From Streptomyces sp. SAI-127 (GTDB taxonomy: Bacteria; Actinomycetota; Actinomycetes; Streptomycetales; Streptomycetaceae), in the NCBI RefSeq assembly GCF_029894425.1, contig NZ_JARXYJ010000001.1:9010501-9074500 (forward strand): DNA of 64,000 nucleotides, read 5' to 3'. The notes under the pieces were generated by a model. The model made no database searches, had not been told where the DNA came from, and saw nothing but the letters and a program-made list of their open reading frames with translations. Numbering within the stretch: the stretch's first letter is position 1; each line of letters opens with the position of its first letter. Of the stretch, positions 8,632 through 16,619 are shown one piece after another. The position numbers were made by a program, and so were the translations under genes.

Positions 8632-9569
8632 TTGGCCAGTGCGTTCGCGAGCGCGTCCACGTTGCCGGTCATCCAGGCGAGGTAGTTCTTGCCGCTCGGC
8701 AGGGTCTCCGTCACCGGGACCACCGGGATGCCGGCCGCCTTGGCCGCCTGCTCGGACTTCTCGGTCTGCGGGCCGGAGGTCTGCGCGTTGTAGACCAGCG
8801 CCTTGACCTGCTTGTCGGTGAACAGGGCAAGGGTCTCCTGGAGGACCTTGGGGGAGACGTCGTCGCCCTCCTCGATGGCCTCGCTGAACTCCGCGGGCGT
8901 CTTGTCGACCAGCCCGCTCGCTCCGGTCATGTACAGCGGCACTGGCTCGGTGATGGCGATCGCCTCGCCGCCGTGCTCCTTCTTGATCTGCGCCTCCTTG
9001 GCCTCCAGCGGCCTCAGTTCGGCCTTGAATGCGTCGGCGTTCTTCGTGTACGTCGCGGCGTTCGCGGGATCGGCCTTGCCCAGGGCGGCCGCGATGCGGT
9101 CGGCGATCTTCGCGACCGTCGGGAAGTCGTACCAGACGTGCTCGTTGAGCTCGCCGCCCTTGGGAGCGGTCCTGCCGGAGACCTTCACCGCGTTGATGAC
9201 CTCGGCGGAGGAGTTGCCGGCGCTCTCGAGCATCCGGTCCACGAAGTCGTCGTAGCCGCCGCCGTTCTCGACGACGACCTTCGCCTTCGACAGGGCCAGC
9301 TGGTTCTGGGTGCTGGCCTCGTAGGAGTGCGGGTCCTGGTCGGGGTCGCTGATGACCGAGGTGACGGAGACCTTGTCGGCGCCTATGCGCGAGACGATGT
9401 CGCCGTACACGTTGGTGGAGGCGACGACGGCGACCTTGGACGAGGCGGCCGGGGCCGCGGAGGCATTCCCGTCGCTCCCGGAGTCCGAGGAGCTGCCGCA
9501 GCCTGCCAGCAGGGTGACGGAGGCACCGACGAGCAGCACCAAGCGGCGGGATGACGGGGACGTGGACAT
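8628..9569 (-). CDS. znuA: Zinc-binding lipoprotein ZnuA
   Basis: Substrate-binding protein of 313 aa, anchored as a lipoprotein (LLAGC lipobox, Cys near residue 24, then a Ser/Gly/Ala linker). It belongs to the cluster 9 family: VVASTNVYGDIVSRIG at the N-terminus, DPHSYEAS carrying the first metal-ligand His, a central NEHVWYDFPT carrying the second, and the long helix between the lobes. The extended His loop of Gram-negative ZnuA is absent. GGAGG precedes the ATG at 9569. Two sites at 9611-9625 and 9650-9664 resemble Streptomyces Zur boxes, so repression under zinc sufficiency is expected. Confidence 0.92.
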   Translation of the reverse strand: MSTSPSSRRLVLLVGASVTLLAGCGSSSDSGSDGNASAAPAASSKVAVVASTNVYGDIVSRIGADKVSVTSVISDPDQDPHSYEASTQNQLALSKAKVVVENGGGYDDFVDRMLESAGNSSAEVINAVKVSGRTAPKGGELNEHVWYDFPTVAKIADRIAAALGKADPANAATYTKNADAFKAELRPLEAKEAQIKKEHGGEAIAITEPVPLYMTGASGLVDKTPAEFSEAIEEGDDVSPKVLQETLALFTDKQVKALVYNAQTSGPQTEKSEQAAKAAGIPVVPVTETLPSGKNYLAWMTGNVDALANALAK

Positions 9570-9610
9570 GGATCCTCCAAGCGCGGTTCTGATTGCCCCG
9601 TCACGCTAGA

Positions 9611-9625
9611 TGGAAATGATTGTCG
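9611..9625. promoter_or_regulatory. Zur-box-like site 1 upstream of znuA
   Basis: TGGAAATGATTGTCG is a 7-1-7 dyad that matches the A/T pattern of actinobacterial Zur boxes (TGaaAatgatTttCa type), with mismatches in the distal half. It lies 42 bp upstream of the znuA start codon, where a bound repressor would block transcription. Confidence 0.55.
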
Positions 9626-9649
9626 TAAACAGGTCTGGCGACCGGTATG

Positions 9650-9664
9650 TGAAAACCGTTGCCA
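9650..9664. promoter_or_regulatory. Zur-box-like site 2 upstream of znuA
   Basis: TGAAAACCGTTGCCA is a second 7-1-7 dyad with five of seven arm positions paired. It lies 24 bp beyond site 1 and points towards the same gene. It may allow cooperative or graded repression, or it may act on the CGNR gene whose stop is 36 bp further on; the znu operon is the better candidate. Confidence 0.42.
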
Positions 9665-9699
9665 ATAATTGACTCGTCCCTGGTCCGGACCTCGTCTGT

Positions 9700-10227
9700 T
9701 CAGTCCGAGGACGCGGTGCGGGCCCGATGGCGGCGGACCGCGTCCCGGTTGGCGCAGCGGGGGGAGCAGTAGCGCTGCCGGCCGGTGCGAGAGGTGTCGG
9801 CGAAGATCATGGCGCACTCCGTCACCTCGCAGCGCCGCAGGCGGTGCATGCCGCGTCCCGCCAGGTGCAGGGCGGTGCCCACGGAGATCAGGGAGTACAG
9901 CACGTCACCGAGCGACTGGCCCTCGTCGCGGTAGTGCAGATGCCACCCCGTGCCCACGTGGTTGGTCATCCGCGGATACGCGGCGGCCGTCGCCAGCATG
10001 CGGTTGAGCAGTTCGGCGCGCTCCTCCTCGTCCGTGGCGTCGACCACCTTCTCCCACGCGTCCAGCACCTCCCCGGTGCGGACCAGGTCCGCCGGGGTGA
10101 CCGGACCGTCCAGCACCACCCCGGCGGCGAGGCAGCGGTCCGCGAGCTCCGTGACGTCGGCCGGACGCCGGTTGGCCAGATCCGCGGCCAGCTTCACGGG
10201 ATCCTCGCCGTAAGGGTTGAGATGCAC
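9700..10227 (-). CDS. CGNR zinc-finger protein, probable transcriptional regulator
   Basis: A 175-aa protein with an N-terminal ABATE-like helical domain and a C-terminal CGNR zinc finger. The finger has CEVTECAMIFAD, then RQRYCSPRCANRDAVRRHR, giving Cys pairs spaced like the family; the signature reads CANR rather than CGNR. Proteins of this type are common in Streptomyces and are thought to be ligand-responsive DNA-binding regulators. It is divergent from the GNAT gene, which begins 18 bp from its start, so a regulatory link is possible. The function is otherwise unknown. Confidence 0.85.
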   Translation of the reverse strand: MHLNPYGEDPVKLAADLANRRPADVTELADRCLAAGVVLDGPVTPADLVRTGEVLDAWEKVVDATDEEERAELLNRMLATAAAYPRMTNHVGTGWHLHYRDEGQSLGDVLYSLISVGTALHLAGRGMHRLRRCEVTECAMIFADTSRTGRQRYCSPRCANRDAVRRHRARTASSD

Positions 10228-10244
10228 AAGGGCATTACATCAGT

Positions 10245-10688
10245 GTGGTCGGTATGGGACAAGGCACCGGAAGCTCAGCCGCCGTACGGCAGGCGGTGGA
10301 GTACGACCTCGTGGAACTCGTACGTCTGCAGGCCCTGCGATCCGGGGATCTCGACGGCAACGAACTGGACTCACTGGCCGTGGCGCTGTGGGAGCAGCTC
10401 ACCGCGGACGACGTGCGCGTACTGGTGGTGGACGCCGAGGACGAAGGGCTGGCCGCCTGTGGCATCGGCGCCATCGACCGACACCCGGCCCGACCGGGCT
10501 TGCACAGCGGCCGGACCGGGCACGTCATCGGAGTCGTCACCGATCCGGACCACCGGCGGCACGGCCACAGCCGGACGGTCATCGGCGGCCTGCTCGCCTG
10601 GTTCCGGGACCGCGACGTCTCCCGGGTGGAACTGCGCGCTCCCGTGGAGAACGCGCCCCTCCATCGCGCCGTCATTCCTTCCCGGTGA
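10245..10688 (+). CDS. GNAT-family N-acetyltransferase (short C-terminus)
   Basis: Probable acetyl-CoA-dependent N-acetyltransferase of 147 aa (144 if it starts at the ATG at 10254). The core beta-strand and pyrophosphate-binding loop are present in HVIGVVTDPDHRRHGHSRT, where RRHGHS matches the Q/R-x-x-G-x-G/A motif. It ends at LHRAVIPSR, where most relatives continue with a LYxxLGF segment, so the last strand seems clipped. The final 17 bp overlap the convergent amidohydrolase gene. There is no clear Shine-Dalgarno before either start. The substrate is unknown. Confidence 0.68.
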   Translation: MVGMGQGTGSSAAVRQAVEYDLVELVRLQALRSGDLDGNELDSLAVALWEQLTADDVRVLVVDAEDEGLAACGIGAIDRHPARPGLHSGRTGHVIGVVTDPDHRRHGHSRTVIGGLLAWFRDRDVSRVELRAPVENAPLHRAVIPSR

Positions 10689-11571
10689 GCAGTCGCCGCG
10701 GGTTGGCGATACGGAAGGCGTAGGCCGCCGCTCCGCCGAGCCCATGACCGGGGTGCTGCGGCGGCTCCGCGTACGGCCGGTCCGAACCCTGGACCACGGC
10801 GTCCACGCCCAGCGCGCGCACCACGGACTCGACGGCACGCGGCCCGTACGAGGACGTCTCGACGAAGACCAACGGGTCCGGCTCCGTCCCGCCGTCCCCG
10901 CGCGCGGCGAACCGCTCCCCGTGCAGCGGGGCGAGCCCGGCCAGCAGCGCGAAGCAGACCCGCAGCCGCGGATGGCGGGGACGGCCGTAGGCGCGGAAGG
11001 CGAACCAGGCGGCATGCATCTGCTGGACGTAGGGGACCATCGCGGGCCACCAACCCGGCCCCTCGGAGCCACCGGCCGCGGGCCCCGGGTGCACGAACAG
11101 CGGGAGGTCGCGCTCTTCGAGCAGCTCGAGCAGGGGGGCACACCGGGCGTAACCGGCCGCGTCCGCCAGGGCGTCGGCGGGCAGCTGGAGGCCGGCGAAC
11201 CCCTGGTCGAGACAGGCCGCCGTCGCCCTGGCGTCGATGTCCCGCACACAGGCGGCGGCCCACGCCCCGAACGGCGCGGGGAGCGCGGCCGCGCCCTCGT
11301 GATAGGCGTCCAGCAGCGGCCGTGCCTCGGCCGCGGGCAGCCACTCCACGCCGATCGGCGCCGAGAGGGAGACGAGCGCGAGGCCGAGCCCGTCGGTGGC
11401 GGCGAGTTCCGCGCGCCGGGCCGCGTCGTGGTCGGCGGGCGGGAGGCCGTAGGGCGGCTCGCCGTCCAGATACAGCGTCCAGCCGTCCAAGTACGGTGGC
11501 TCGCGGCGCGCCCTCAAGGCCGCCACCAACTGCGGACTCCACAGATGCTGGTGTACGTCGACATTGGTCAT
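10672..11571 (-). CDS. Amidohydrolase family protein
   Basis: A 299-aa metal-dependent hydrolase of the amidohydrolase-2 type. It opens with the metal-binding VDVHQHLW, has a second candidate ligand in LPLFVHPGP and a late Asp in VVQGSDRPYAEP, in TIM-barrel order. The family includes decarboxylases and lactonases acting on small aromatic or sugar acids; the substrate here is unknown. The ATG at 11571 follows a strong GGGAGGAG ribosome-binding site. It lies 126 bp downstream of the VWA gene on the same strand and may not belong to that cassette. Confidence 0.8.
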   Translation of the reverse strand: MTNVDVHQHLWSPQLVAALRARREPPYLDGWTLYLDGEPPYGLPPADHDAARRAELAATDGLGLALVSLSAPIGVEWLPAAEARPLLDAYHEGAAALPAPFGAWAAACVRDIDARATAACLDQGFAGLQLPADALADAAGYARCAPLLELLEERDLPLFVHPGPAAGGSEGPGWWPAMVPYVQQMHAAWFAFRAYGRPRHPRLRVCFALLAGLAPLHGERFAARGDGGTEPDPLVFVETSSYGPRAVESVVRALGVDAVVQGSDRPYAEPPQHPGHGLGGAAAYAFRIANPRRLLTGKE

Positions 11572-11697
11572 GTCGCTCCTCCCACCCAGGCCCGCGATGT
11601 GCTCCGGACTCCCCGGCCCCCATGATCTCGTGGCCGACCACCTCCACGTCCACCCCGCGGCGGCCGTGAGGTCGGCCGGCCTGCTCGGAACCGTGGC

Positions 11698-12960
11698 TCA
11701 CCGAGCTCCTGACGCCGAGCCGATCTCCACCACGCGGGCCCAGGCGGGCGGTGAGTCCGGCACGTACTCGGGATGGTTCTCGCGTCGTGCCCTCCCCGGC
11801 CGGGGGAACAGACCGATCACCGTACGGCATGAGGGCCGCGCGCTCGGCCAGGGTGTCTGCCCGTCGGTCAAGGCCACGACGACGTCCGGACGGGGCCGCG
11901 AGCGCAGCGCCTTCTCGAAGCCCGTGCGCAGATCCGTACCCCCGCCGCCGATCAGCGGGATGCCCTCGGCCCGGCACAGCGGACGCACGACCCCGGCCGC
12001 CGCGTCGCACGACAGCACGTTGACCAGATCACGTCGGCCGCCCACGGCGTGGGAGATCGCGGCGACCTCCAGGAGCGCGCTGCCCAGTTCACCGTCGCTG
12101 ACCGAGCCGGAGGTGTCGATGATCACGCAGACCCGCGGCGGCCGGCGCCGCAGGCTCGGCAGCACCGCGCCGGGCACGCCCGCCGAGCGCCGCGACGGAC
12201 GGCCGTAGCTGTAGTCGTCGCCCGCGCCGGAGCCGGAGACCGCCGAACGAAGTGCCGCGCCCAGCAGGTCCCGCCACGGCTGCGGCGGATGGAACGCCTC
12301 CTCCGCCCACCGCCGCCAGCCCTGCGGGGTGTTCCCCGGATGCGCCTTGATGCCCTGTGCCACCCGGAAGCGGACCGCGTCCCGCTCCTGCTCGCTCAGA
12401 CCGTCCGCCCCGTCGGAGCCCAGGTCCCACTCGCGTTCCAGGCCGTCGGCACCGCTACCGCAGTCCAGCCACGACAGGTCGAGGGTGAGCGGCCCGAAGC
12501 TGATCCCGCTCAGATACTCCTCCATCAGCTGCCCCTCGGGCAGCTTCAACCGCCAGGGCCGGACGGCGCCTTCGGGCGCGACCAGTCCGTCGCCGTACAC
12601 GTCGTCGTTGATCTCGCAGTCCGCGGCGATGTTCATCCGCAGCCGGTCCCCGACACCGGTCAGCCCGCGCTCCCGGGCCACCCGGTCGCCGCGCCCGTGG
12701 TGGTCGCGCAGCAGATGGGACACCTCGTGCACCCACACGCCCGCCAGCTCCTCCACCGGCATGCGGTCCACGAACGCCGGTGAGACATAGCACCGCCAGT
12801 GCCGGTCGACGGCCATCGTCGGCACCTGCTTCGACTCGACGGTGTGCAGGGCGAACAGCGCGGTGGCCAGATAGGGGCGGGCCCGGGCGGCGTGGAGACG
12901 GGCGGCGAAGAGCTTGTCGCGGTCCAGGTGTCCCGCCTGTTCGGGGGCGTTCGTGCTCAT
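11698..12960 (-). CDS. DUF2201-type putative metallopeptidase with VWA-like domain
   Basis: A 420-aa protein with two parts. The N-terminal metallopeptidase-like part has HEVSH at residues 78-82 (HExxH zinc motif). The C-terminal VWA-like part has an intact MIDAS start DTSGS at residues 282-286, a later GGGTD and an ALTDG motif. The ATG at 12960 overlaps the MoxR stop as ATGA, so the two proteins are co-translated. In MoxR/VWA systems the AAA ring remodels a target presented by the VWA protein; the peptidase-like head suggests the outcome may be proteolysis. The target is unknown. Confidence 0.85.
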   Translation of the reverse strand: MSTNAPEQAGHLDRDKLFAARLHAARARPYLATALFALHTVESKQVPTMAVDRHWRCYVSPAFVDRMPVEELAGVWVHEVSHLLRDHHGRGDRVARERGLTGVGDRLRMNIAADCEINDDVYGDGLVAPEGAVRPWRLKLPEGQLMEEYLSGISFGPLTLDLSWLDCGSGADGLEREWDLGSDGADGLSEQERDAVRFRVAQGIKAHPGNTPQGWRRWAEEAFHPPQPWRDLLGAALRSAVSGSGAGDDYSYGRPSRRSAGVPGAVLPSLRRRPPRVCVIIDTSGSVSDGELGSALLEVAAISHAVGGRRDLVNVLSCDAAAGVVRPLCRAEGIPLIGGGGTDLRTGFEKALRSRPRPDVVVALTDGQTPWPSARPSCRTVIGLFPRPGRARRENHPEYVPDSPPAWARVVEIGSASGAR

Positions 12961-14174
12961 CGGCGGGCCTTGGAGGCGACTGCCGCCCGGTCTGCCCGCC
13001 GGGACAGCGCCACCGTCCCGGCGAGCCTCTCGATCGCCGCCGGCACGTCCCAGTTCTGCTGCCGCAGCGAGGCCAGCGTGGTCGCGGGCACGACCACCAG
13101 GTCCGGGGCCCCGGTCTCCAGCGCCCGCACCAGCACCGCCCACGCGGAATCCCAGCGGGTCCGGTCCGGACGGGCGCGTACGGCAGCCACCACACCGTCG
13201 AGCACGGCCTGCCGCAGGTCTCCCCGCTCGGGCAGGACGGCCCCCGCGGGATCGGCGAGCACGTCCTCCGGGTCCGGGAGGTCCAGCCGGTCCAGGCTCG
13301 CCAGCAGCTCCAGCCCCGGGCCGTCGCCCACCGTGCCCCGGACCAGCGAGGAGAGAACGTCCCGCGCGGAACCGGCCGCGGTCGCGAAGGCGATCAGGGA
13401 CAGGGTCATGTCCCAGCTCCGCGGCGACGGCCAGGGTCCGCCCCGTCCGGTCTCGTTGGTGGGCAGCCGGTGCACGAGCGTGGGCCGCGCGGCGAGCAGC
13501 CCGCACACCGCGCGGCGGGCGAAGTCCACGGCCTGAGGCAGCTTGCGCGGGTCGAGCCGTGGCAGGGTGGCCCGCGGCCAGGTCCCGCCGAGCCCGCGTA
13601 CGACGGTCTCGTGGTCGTGGGTCCACTGGAGATGGACGAACCGGTTGGCCAGCGGCGGGCTCAGCTCCCAGCCGTCGGCCGCCGAGGACCTGGGGTTGGC
13701 GGCGGCCACGATCCGCACACCGGGCGGCAGCCGGAGTGCGCCGATCCGCCGCTCCAGGACGAGCCGGAGCAGCGCGGCCTGGACGGCGGGCGGAGCGGTG
13801 GACAACTCGTCCAGGAACAGCAGCCCCCGGCCGGCCCGCACCAGCCGTACCGCCCAGTCCGGCGGGGCCATCGGCACGCCCTGGGTGGCGGGATCGTCCC
13901 CGACCACGGGCAGCCCCGAGAAGTCGGACGGCTCGTGCACGCTGGCGATCACGGTGGTCAGCGGCAGGTCCAGGGCAGCGGCGAGCTGGGTCAGGGCCGC
14001 GGTCTTGCCGATGCCGGGCTCACCCCACAGCAGTACGGGCAGATCGGCGGCCACGGCCAGGGTGAGGGCCTCCAGCTGGGAGTCGGGGCGCGGTTCGGTG
14101 GTGGAGTCGCGCAGAAGGGTCAACAGGTCGGCGGCGACGTCGAGTTGGGAGGGAGCAGGGGCAGTCATGGGCAT
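12957..14174 (-). CDS. MoxR-type AAA+ ATPase
   Basis: A 405-aa AAA+ ATPase. Walker A is GEPGIGKT at residues 51-58, Walker B is LLFLDE at 118-123, sensor 1 is in VAAANP near 157-161, followed by an arginine-rich lid. It is the middle gene of a three-gene set: the repeat protein ends 62 bp upstream and the VWA gene overlaps its stop. MoxR proteins act as chaperone-like remodelers for VWA partners. AGGTGA lies upstream of the ATG at 14174; the ATG at 14168 is an alternative. Confidence 0.88.
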   Translation of the reverse strand: MPMTAPAPSQLDVAADLLTLLRDSTTEPRPDSQLEALTLAVAADLPVLLWGEPGIGKTAALTQLAAALDLPLTTVIASVHEPSDFSGLPVVGDDPATQGVPMAPPDWAVRLVRAGRGLLFLDELSTAPPAVQAALLRLVLERRIGALRLPPGVRIVAAANPRSSAADGWELSPPLANRFVHLQWTHDHETVVRGLGGTWPRATLPRLDPRKLPQAVDFARRAVCGLLAARPTLVHRLPTNETGRGGPWPSPRSWDMTLSLIAFATAAGSARDVLSSLVRGTVGDGPGLELLASLDRLDLPDPEDVLADPAGAVLPERGDLRQAVLDGVVAAVRARPDRTRWDSAWAVLVRALETGAPDLVVVPATTLASLRQQNWDVPAAIERLAGTVALSRRADRAAVASKARR

Positions 14175-14236
14175 GAGTGATCACCTATGGGCTAGGAGTG
14201 GGCCAGGAGGAGGGGACAAGTTCCCCGGTGGAGGAT

Positions 14237-16498
14237 TCAGGTCGCGTGACGCGGATGGGTACGCCGGTTCCGGGGGTCGCGACCGCTCGGGCGCGGTCGG
14301 AACCAGGTGGGCCCTGGCCCTGTCAGGCCCGCCCTGAACAGGCCGTATGTGATGCGCCGTAGCGCGGCCGCCTCCAGTTCGTCCCGGAGGGGGCCGGTGC
14401 GCAGGAGCGCCTCGGGGCCGAGCAGTCCTTCCACGACGGCCAGGGCGCCGGCGGTGTCGCCGTGCACGAGACGTTCGCGGACACCGGCCAGGCAGTGCGG
14501 ACGGCGGTGTGCCTCGTCGATCGCCTGGAGGCAGGGGAGCGGGGTGCCGGTCAGCGCGACTAGCAGTTCCTCCCGCCGGATCTCGTCCGGGTCGTGGTCC
14601 AGTGGGGCCAGCACCCCGTCGACCAGGCCGATCCGATGTCGGGCTCCCCGGCACTCCACGAGACGCGGTCGTCCCGGCCGGTCCGGGGTGCGGCGTGGTC
14701 CGGTGGCCGTGCGGTCGGGTGCCAACGCGGCGGCGACCAGGGGGTGCAGCCGTTCCGCCTCGATCGCGCCGGCGCGCAGCAGTCGGAGGTCGGGCAGCAC
14801 CCAGGTCGCCGCGTCCGGCAGGACGGGAAGCGCGGAGACGGTACCGGCCGAGGGAGTCGGCACGGGACGCATCACGTCGTCGTCCGCGGCGAGCTCCAGC
14901 ACCAGCCGGTGCCGCCCACCGAGCCGCACCAGCACGACTCCGCCGGTCCGTCCTTCGGCCGCGAGCAGTATCCGCGCCTCCGCCGCCCACCGGTCGACGG
15001 CACAACCGGGTGGGACCATCAACTCCAGCTCATGGAGAGCAGGTTGACGGGACCGCGAGCGGAACGAGGGCTCACCAGCCTCCGAACCTTGCCGCATCTC
15101 ATCGGTTCCGGTCTGGTCGGGGCTTTCACCGGTTCTGGTCTGGTCGGGGGTGTGTCTGGTCGCGGTTCGGTGGTGGCCTTGGCCGGTTCCGGTTTGGTCG
15201 TGGCCTTGGCCGGCTCCGGTCCGGTCAGGGGGGTGGTGGGTTCTGGTCCGGTCGTGGTCTTCACCGGTTCTGGTCTGGTCGGGGGTGTGTCTGGTCGCGG
15301 TTCGGTGGTGGCCTTGGCCGGTTCCGGTTTGGTCGTGGCCTTGGCCGGCTCCGGTCCGGTCAGGGGGGTGGTGGGTTCTGGTCCGGTCGTGGTCTTCACC
15401 GGTTCTGGTCTGGTCGGGGGTGTGTCTGGTCGCGGTTCGGTGGTGGCCTTGGCCGGTTCCGGTTTGGTCGTGGCCTTGGCCGGCTCCGGTCCGGTCGCGG
15501 GTCTGATGGGTCCTGGTCCGGTCGTGGCCTTGGCCGGCGCCGGTCCGCTCGTGGGGCTGACTGGTTCCGGTCCGGTCGTCGTCTTCAGCGGCTCCGGTCC
15601 GGCCGCGGAACTGACCGGTCCCAGTCCGGTCGTAGCCTTCACCCGCTCCGGTCCGGACTCGGATATCACCGGCCCCGTCCGGGTCGTGGACTTCACCGCA
15701 CCGGTCCGGCTCCCGCATCTCACCGGTCCCCGACCGTTCCCGCATCTCGCCGGCCCCGTCCGGGTCGTGGACTTCACCGCACCGGTCCGGCTCCCGCATC
15801 TCACCGGTCCCCGACCGTTCCCGCATCTCACCGGCCCCGTCCGGGTCGTGGACTTCACCGCACCGGTCCGGCTCCCGCATCTCACCGGTCCCCGACCGTT
15901 CCCGCATCTCACCGGCCCCGTCCCGGTCGTGGACTTCACCGCCCCATTCCCGCACCCGCACCTCCCCGGCCCCCGACCGCCCCCGCAACTCCCCGACCCT
16001 GCCCGCATCCCACAGATGCCGGTGCAGATCCAGCCGGAACCGTCGGTTCGGACGCGGGTGGGGATGGCCTACGGCGTCGGCCGTGGACCGGGACCACAGC
16101 GCGAGGCTGATGCGCTGCCCGGCGTCGGCCCAGGCGGGCGCGGTCCGGGCCACGAGATGCACAGGGCCCTCGGGTGTGTCGTACTGGGCCAGTGTCAGGG
16201 TCACCCCCGGCCGCAGCAGCCCGTCCGGGGCGATCCTCGGCATGTGCCAGCGCAGCAGGTCGGGAGCGAGGGCGCGGAGATCGGACCGGACCCGGGACGC
16301 CAGCTCCCGGCCGTGATCGCGTGCCACCGCACGGAGATTGAGATCGACGTCGAAACCAGCGGCGGCACACGCCCCCGCCCAGTCCCCGGCGAGGCGACGG
16401 GCGGTCGCGGTCTCGATCATGGAGGCCGGCACGGCGAACTCGCGCACGCGCGGCCAGAAGGATGTACGGATGTCCTCGTTCGCGGTCGAAGTGAGCAT
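14237..16498 (-). CDS. Large repeat-containing protein of the MoxR/VWA cassette
   Basis: A 753-aa protein of unknown function. Residues 1-165 form a helical-looking N-terminal domain with no motif I know. Residues 166-480 are about 35 tandem nonamers (consensus near TGTGxxHDR) rich in Gly, Thr, Asp, Arg and His, hence probably disordered. From about 490 a second folded domain runs to a basic tail. I chose the ATG at 16498 because GGTGAG lies 5 bases upstream; a GTG at 16504 is the alternative. The gene leads the cassette with the MoxR ATPase and VWA protein, so it may be their substrate, adaptor or effector. The opposite strand is also open here because the repeat length is a multiple of three. 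Confidence 0.75.
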   Translation of the reverse strand: MLTSTANEDIRTSFWPRVREFAVPASMIETATARRLAGDWAGACAAAGFDVDLNLRAVARDHGRELASRVRSDLRALAPDLLRWHMPRIAPDGLLRPGVTLTLAQYDTPEGPVHLVARTAPAWADAGQRISLALWSRSTADAVGHPHPRPNRRFRLDLHRHLWDAGRVGELRGRSGAGEVRVREWGGEVHDRDGAGEMRERSGTGEMREPDRCGEVHDPDGAGEMRERSGTGEMREPDRCGEVHDPDGAGEMRERSGTGEMREPDRCGEVHDPDGAGDIRVRTGAGEGYDRTGTGQFRGRTGAAEDDDRTGTSQPHERTGAGQGHDRTRTHQTRDRTGAGQGHDQTGTGQGHHRTATRHTPDQTRTGEDHDRTRTHHPPDRTGAGQGHDQTGTGQGHHRTATRHTPDQTRTGEDHDRTRTHHPPDRTGAGQGHDQTGTGQGHHRTATRHTPDQTRTGESPDQTGTDEMRQGSEAGEPSFRSRSRQPALHELELMVPPGCAVDRWAAEARILLAAEGRTGGVVLVRLGGRHRLVLELAADDDVMRPVPTPSAGTVSALPVLPDAATWVLPDLRLLRAGAIEAERLHPLVAAALAPDRTATGPRRTPDRPGRPRLVECRGARHRIGLVDGVLAPLDHDPDEIRREELLVALTGTPLPCLQAIDEAHRRPHCLAGVRERLVHGDTAGALAVVEGLLGPEALLRTGPLRDELEAAALRRITYGLFRAGLTGPGPTWFRPRPSGRDPRNRRTHPRHAT
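15086..15490 (-). repeat. Higher-order repeat: three copies of 135 bp (five nonamers)
   Basis: The 45-residue block TGAGQGHDQ-TGTGQGHHR-TATRHTPDQ-TRTGEDHDR-TRTHHPPDR recurs with almost no change; equivalent bases start at 15127, 15262 and 15397. Only the last copy diverges, in its fourth and fifth nonamers. The near identity points to recent duplication by slippage or recombination. Confidence 0.92.
15680..15922 (-). repeat. Higher-order repeat: three copies of 81 bp (three nonamers)
   Basis: The 27-residue block DGAGEMRER-SGTGEMREP-DRCGEVHDP repeats three times; equivalent bases start at 15721, 15802 and 15883. It is a separate amplification event from the 135-bp block but is built on the same nonamer register. 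Confidence 0.92.
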
Positions 16499-16619
16499 CA
16501 GCACTCACCTTGCGCGGACGGGACCCCCAATCGTTCAGGAGTGTGAGTCGTCATCGTGGAGCAGCGTAGGCCGCCCCACGCCCATCTGCCACGTATTTTC
16601 CGCCGGGTTAGCCTGGAGC

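Larger units (their letters stand above)
15059..16003 (-). repeat. Array of 27-bp (9-aa) coding repeats
   Basis: About 35 in-frame 9-residue units, such as TGAGQGHDQ, TGTGQGHHR and SGTGEMREP, run without interruption inside the preceding gene. The array contains two higher-order blocks listed separately. All unit lengths preserve the reading frame. Confidence 0.9.

Noticed and set aside
15059..16003. Tandem repeats that could look like a CRISPR array
   Set aside because: There are no unique spacers, the repeats are in frame and contiguous, and no cas genes are present.
14594..16546. A 650-codon open frame on the plus strand with striking Gly/Val repeats
   Set aside because: It is the complement of the repeat protein; the repeat lengths are multiples of three, so all frames stay open. 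The minus-strand gene has folded flanking domains and sits in a coupled cassette.
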